This document shows, one piece after another, positions 7,102 through 8,970 of a stretch of 8,970 nt of DNA. This stretch comes from Gammaproteobacteria bacterium. GTDB lineage: Bacteria; Pseudomonadota; Gammaproteobacteria; Pseudomonadales; UBA7434. The stretch covers positions 1-8,970 of the forward strand of contig JAJRPK010000455.1 in NCBI GenBank assembly GCA_024280785.1. Reading direction: 5' to 3'. The translations under genes and the position numbers were made by a program. The notes under the pieces are model-generated. The model searched no databases. It saw nothing but the letters and a program-made list of their open reading frames with translations, and was not told the origin of the DNA. Position 1 is the stretch's first letter. Each line of letters begins with the position of its first letter.

Positions 7102-7134
7102 TTAGCTAAAATCAGGTGCCGTTAGCTAAAATCA
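7102..7134 (+). repeat. Tandem repeat TTAGCTAAAATCA, two copies 20 bp apart
   Basis: Identical 13-bp blocks lie at 7102-7114 and 7122-7134, followed by similar GGTGCCG and AGGCGCCG tails, so the full unit is about 20-21 bp. Each copy begins with the perfect palindrome TTAGCTAA. A 20-bp spacing of palindromic sites, about two helical turns, fits a pair of operator sites. Confidence 0.7.
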
Positions 7135-7163
7135 AGGCGCCGTTTAGGAGTCTGGTTAAGGCA

Positions 7164-7223
7164 GGTACTTGGGTTAGTTGGTTCGGTTGGGTAGGTTGAG
7201 TTGGGTAGTCAGGTAGGCACTTG
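7164..7223 (+). repeat. GT-rich block bracketed by GGYACTTG repeats
   Basis: GGTACTTG (7164-7171) and GGCACTTG (7216-7223) flank a strongly strand-biased stretch of G and T. GTTGGGTAG occurs at 7186-7194 and 7200-7208. The + strand has many GG/GGG runs spaced by 2-6 bases (for example 7171-7173, 7185-7186, 7189-7191, 7203-7205), which could form a weak two-layer G-quadruplex. Confidence 0.5.
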
Positions 7224-7250
7224 ATTCAGGAAGCTCTAATCGATTGTAAA
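7221..7250 (+). promoter_or_regulatory. Candidate promoter for the H1-like gene
   Basis: TTGATT (7221-7226) and TGTAAA (7245-7250; 4 of 6 bases of TATAAT) are separated by 18 bp and lie about 45 bp before the chosen GTG start. The match is weak. Confidence 0.25.
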
Positions 7251-7283
7251 AATTTGAATTGTGTCATTTTAGAAACCATCTGT

Positions 7284-7287
7284 GGAG
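7284..7287 (+). promoter_or_regulatory. Ribosome binding site deciding the GTG start at 7295
   Basis: GGAG lies 7 nt before GTG at 7295. The longer frame from the TTG at 7259 has no such site and would add an atypical CHFRNHLWRN stretch. Confidence 0.65.
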
Positions 7288-7294
7288 AAATATA

Positions 7295-7999
7295 GTGAGT
7301 GTAAAACTTTTAGATAATGAAGCTTTTTACGGGTATCGAGTTCGCCGAACGGTAGATTCGAAATTATTTCAAGAATACTTCAGCCTAAAGAAGGGCGGAA
7401 AGCGTCTGATTGGGGCGGCTAAAAAGAAAATAGAAAATGTTGCAAATAAGCGTGATGATGAACTATCTACGGCACAAGCTAAAGCTAAACAGGCTAATAA
7501 AGCCGAGCGCTGCTTTAACTCTAACGGAACGGTTCGAGGCATTAGTTATTTAGTAAAAACTGAAAAGAGCGGTACTAAAACACCCATCTTTCAAGTTGGC
7601 ATCGCATCAGAAGCCGATGGAAAAATTATTTGTACTAGCTATTCTATTAATGCTCACGGAAAAGATGCTGCGTGGAAAATGGCTGTTGACACTTTTGCCA
7701 AGCATAAGAGTATAGGTAAAGGTAGCAAACTGTACAAAGCTTTGCTCGCAGCGATGCCGAAAAGAGCAGCTAAGCCAAAGCCTAAGAAAGCAAAAAAAGC
7801 GGCTAAGAAAGTTGTTAAAAAGGCTGCTAAAAAAGTAGCGAAAAAGAAAGCTGTTAAAAAAGCGGCTAAAAAGAAAGTGGTAAAGAAAAAAGCAGCTCCT
7901 AAGAAAAAAGCGGTTAAAAAAGTAGTTAAAAAGAAAGCTCCTAAAAAGAAAGTAGTGAAGAAAAAAGCAGCGAAAAAGAAAGCCGGTAAAAAGCGTTAG
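7295..7999 (+). CDS. AP2-like DNA-binding protein with histone H1-like lysine-rich tail
   Basis: From the GTG start this is a 234-residue very basic protein with two parts. Residues 1 to about 150 are mixed alpha/beta: a first module begins YGYRVRRTVDSKLFQEYFSL, and after a lysine/glutamate-rich helix a second begins GTVRGISYLVKT and runs through strands to a DAAWKMAVDTFAKH helix. This two-fold three-strands-plus-helix pattern resembles AP2-type DNA-binding domains, as judged by eye. The last 80 residues are a low-complexity tail of KKAAKKVVKK-type repeats in which 43 of 80 residues are lysine, with Ala, Val and a few Pro, like eukaryotic H1 C-terminal domains and bacterial H1-like proteins. 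No signal peptide or membrane segment is present. The likely role is DNA binding and nucleoid organisation in the cytoplasm (inference). It is monocistronic, with a repeat-rich upstream region and a strong terminator downstream. The tail is clear; the AP2 assignment is less certain. Confidence 0.75.
   Translation: MSVKLLDNEAFYGYRVRRTVDSKLFQEYFSLKKGGKRLIGAAKKKIENVANKRDDELSTAQAKAKQANKAERCFNSNGTVRGISYLVKTEKSGTKTPIFQVGIASEADGKIICTSYSINAHGKDAAWKMAVDTFAKHKSIGKGSKLYKALLAAMPKRAAKPKPKKAKKAAKKVVKKAAKKVAKKKAVKKAAKKKVVKKKAAPKKKAVKKVVKKKAPKKKVVKKKAAKKKAGKKR
7757..7996 (+). repeat. Low-complexity lysine-repeat coding region
   Basis: The DNA coding for the tail is made of short A-rich degenerate repeats (aaa/aag, gct/gcg and gtt/gta codons). 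Codons vary between copies, so the protein repeat is better kept than the DNA repeat. One run of seven A lies at 7792-7798; the other runs are six or shorter. Confidence 0.8.
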
Positions 8000-8025
8000 A
8001 ATGTAAGCTTTTTAGGGTGATCATA

Positions 8026-8062
8026 TGACTGTTTGAATTGAAAGAATCAATTGGGATAGTCA
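8026..8062 (+). repeat. Imperfect hairpin in the 3' region of the H1-like gene
   Basis: AATTGA (8036-8041) and TCAATT (8047-8052) form a 6-bp stem with an AAGAA loop. The outer TGACT (8026-8030) and AGTCA (8058-8062) can pair around an internal loop. It lies directly before the terminator and may shape the 3' end of the transcript. Confidence 0.35.
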
Positions 8063-8104
8063 GTCATAAAAAAGGCCAGCAATTATGCTGGCCTTTTTTA
8101 TGAC
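8063..8104. terminator. Bidirectional rho-independent terminator between the H1-like gene and ppa
   Basis: A perfect 19-bp stem (8063-8081 with 8086-8104) closes on an ATTA loop. The GC-rich core is GGCCAGCA/TGCTGGCC, with six A on the left arm and six T on the right arm, so it has a U-tract in both directions. It serves the two convergent genes, ending 66 bp before the ppa stop. Confidence 0.92.
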
Positions 8105-8169
8105 TTGCTGTATTCATTACGGTGACATTGCATTGACGTTGCGTTGATGTAGTGCTTTAGCAGTGATGC

Positions 8170-8694
8170 CTACTTTACAGCGGCAACAGCCTTAACTATT
8201 TCCGCTTTTGCTTCTGCCGCATCAGCCCAGCCTTGAATTTTAACCCATTTTCCTTTTTCCAGGTCTTTGTAATGTTCAAAGAAATGCTCAATTTGTTGAA
8301 GCAATAAGGGTGATAAATCAGAGGCTTCTTTGACGTCTCGGTATATGACAGAGAGTTTGTCTACGGGAACAGCGATCAGCTTGGCGTCGATACCCGACTC
8401 ATCTTCCATTTTTAAGACCCCGACAGGTCGGCATTTAATGACCGCACCGTTAATCAAAGGATAAGGTGTTGGCACTAAAACATCGAGTGGGTCGCCATCT
8501 TCGGACAAGGTGTTAGGGATGTAGCCATAGTTGCAAGGGTAAAACATGGCTGTTGCCATAAAGCGGTCAACTAATAATGCGCCAGTGTCTTTATCTACTT
8601 CGTACTTGACCGGCTCGCTGTTGGCTGGAATTTCGATGATGACGTTGATTTCATCGGGAAGATTACTACCGGCGGGAATATCATTAATGCTCAT
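8170..8694 (-). CDS. ppa: Inorganic pyrophosphatase (family I)
   Basis: This is a soluble family I pyrophosphatase that hydrolyses PPi to two phosphates using Mg2+, pulling forward nucleic acid, protein and activated-sugar synthesis in the cytoplasm. At 174 residues it has the normal length of bacterial enzymes. The signature DGDPLDVLV (66-74) is intact, and the metal- and phosphate-binding residues known in the E. coli enzyme are found with an offset of one: E21, K30, E32, R44, Y56, D66, D68, D71, D98, D103, K105, Y142 and K143. The ATG at 8694 follows an AGGT about 10 nt upstream. The gene is convergent with the H1-like gene and shares its terminator. The 220 bp upstream may hold its own promoter, so it appears to be transcribed alone. 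Confidence 0.97.
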   Translation of the reverse strand: MSINDIPAGSNLPDEINVIIEIPANSEPVKYEVDKDTGALLVDRFMATAMFYPCNYGYIPNTLSEDGDPLDVLVPTPYPLINGAVIKCRPVGVLKMEDESGIDAKLIAVPVDKLSVIYRDVKEASDLSPLLLQQIEHFFEHYKDLEKGKWVKIQGWADAAEAKAEIVKAVAAVK

Positions 8695-8851
8695 ACTTTT
8701 ACATACCTATCGCTGATTGAAACGGGCTGATTGAAAGGGTTGTGGCGCTATGAGCAAGATTTCCAGAACCCTGCCTGTGTCGAAGGCTTCGCCCACCTAA
8801 TTCTGCTATATCATTCATGCTTGAACCTCGATACCTGAGAATCGGCCGCGG

Positions 8852-8881
8852 ATGATACCAGACGACAGCTACCCAAGGCAA
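8852..8881 (-). promoter_or_regulatory. Candidate promoter upstream of ppa
   Basis: On the - strand, TTGCCT (+ 8876-8881) and TATCAT (+ 8852-8857) are separated by 18 bp, about 160 bp before the ppa ATG. Apart from this and a CGAAGGCTTCG palindrome at 8781-8791, I see nothing else in the non-coding stretch 8695-8916. Confidence 0.25.
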
Positions 8882-8916
8882 AGGGATCGCAGGGGATTTC
8901 GGTAGTTTAGACGAGG

Positions 8917-8970
8917 TTAGAGCTTTTTTGCCACCAACTTATTTTCAAGTCTGGCGTAGATAGGTAGCCC
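8917..8970 (-). CDS. Possible C-terminal end of an upstream gene (17 residues)
   Basis: On the - strand the frame is open from the right edge to a TAA (+ 8917-8919) and reads GLPIYARLENKLVAKKL, a plausible helical C-terminus. It would be transcribed in the same direction as ppa. Another frame is also open for about 20 codons, and the fragment is too short to assign to a family. Confidence 0.35.
   Translation of the reverse strand, partial: GLPIYARLENKLVAKKL

Larger units (their letters stand above)
6838..7294. other. Repeat-bearing intergenic region between cysE and the H1-like gene
   Basis: No credible gene is seen in these 457 bp. A 74-codon - strand frame exists but starts with TTG and is built partly from the repeats. 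The region contains a short hairpin (TCGCT/AGCGA, 6883-6898), an imperfect palindrome (7009-7024), three families of short direct repeats (7033-7208) and possible promoter boxes (TTGATT at 7221-7226 and TGTAAA at 7245-7250, 18-bp spacer). The order suggests a long regulatory leader for the downstream gene, but this is inference. Confidence 0.55.

Noticed and set aside
7033..7134. CRISPR-like spacing of short repeats
   Set aside because: The repeats are only 13 bp, the gaps are 3-8 bp, the families differ from each other and no cas gene is present.
8699..8881. 60-codon open frame on the - strand upstream of ppa
   Set aside because: It starts with TTG, has no family resemblance, and overlaps the likely promoter region of ppa.
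8695..8916. Structured RNA such as 6S RNA upstream of ppa
   Set aside because: I looked for the 6S core and for pairing ends and found only isolated short similarities; the CGAAGGCTTCG palindrome alone is not enough.

Overview
The window looks like a piece of a chromosome from a marine-type gammaproteobacterium of moderate GC content. The long DUF349 protein, the E. coli-type CysE, the 174-residue PpaA-type pyrophosphatase and the lysine-tailed nucleoid-like protein point that way. I cannot name the genus from the sequence. Nothing indicates a prophage, transposon, plasmid backbone, CRISPR array, tRNA or rRNA. It reads as housekeeping DNA with one unusual gene and one unusual intergenic region.

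Layout, left to right. (1) Positions 1-320 hold the C-terminal end of a gene on the + strand, probably a beta-propeller protein. (2) 391-3414 (+) is a 1007-residue DUF349 protein. (3) On the - strand, 4902-3817 encodes an FMN-dependent nitronate monooxygenase-like enzyme, followed after 46 bp by a small Rieske [2Fe-2S] protein (3770-3453). They look like one operon behind a good sigma70-type promoter at 4986-5014. (4) After a divergent intergenic region, a + strand group carries an M15 D,D-carboxypeptidase-like protein (about 5213-5899), a possible 49-codon small ORF (5909-6058), and serine acetyltransferase cysE (6055-6837). cysE begins with a TTG that overlaps the small ORF's stop. (5) 6838-7294 has no convincing gene but contains three families of short direct repeats and a GT-rich block. 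(6) 7295-7999 (+) encodes a protein with an AP2-like beta-rich N-terminal part and a histone H1-like lysine tail. (7) A perfect 19-bp-stem bidirectional terminator (8063-8104) separates it from ppa, the inorganic pyrophosphatase, on the - strand (8694-8170). (8) At the right edge, the last 17 codons of another - strand gene may be present (8970-8917).

Functionally, cysE makes O-acetylserine for cysteine synthesis, and ppa removes pyrophosphate released by polymerisation and activation reactions. The M15 protein probably trims D-amino acids from peptidoglycan peptides. The NMO/Rieske pair suggests a flavin plus iron-sulfur redox unit of unknown substrate. The lysine-tailed protein is probably a DNA-binding, nucleoid-associated factor.

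No clear new multi-gene system is visible. The best leads are the AP2-like/H1-tail protein with its repeat-rich upstream region, an A7 run in its gene where a -1 slip would at once remove the tail, and the TTGA-coupled small ORF before cysE.
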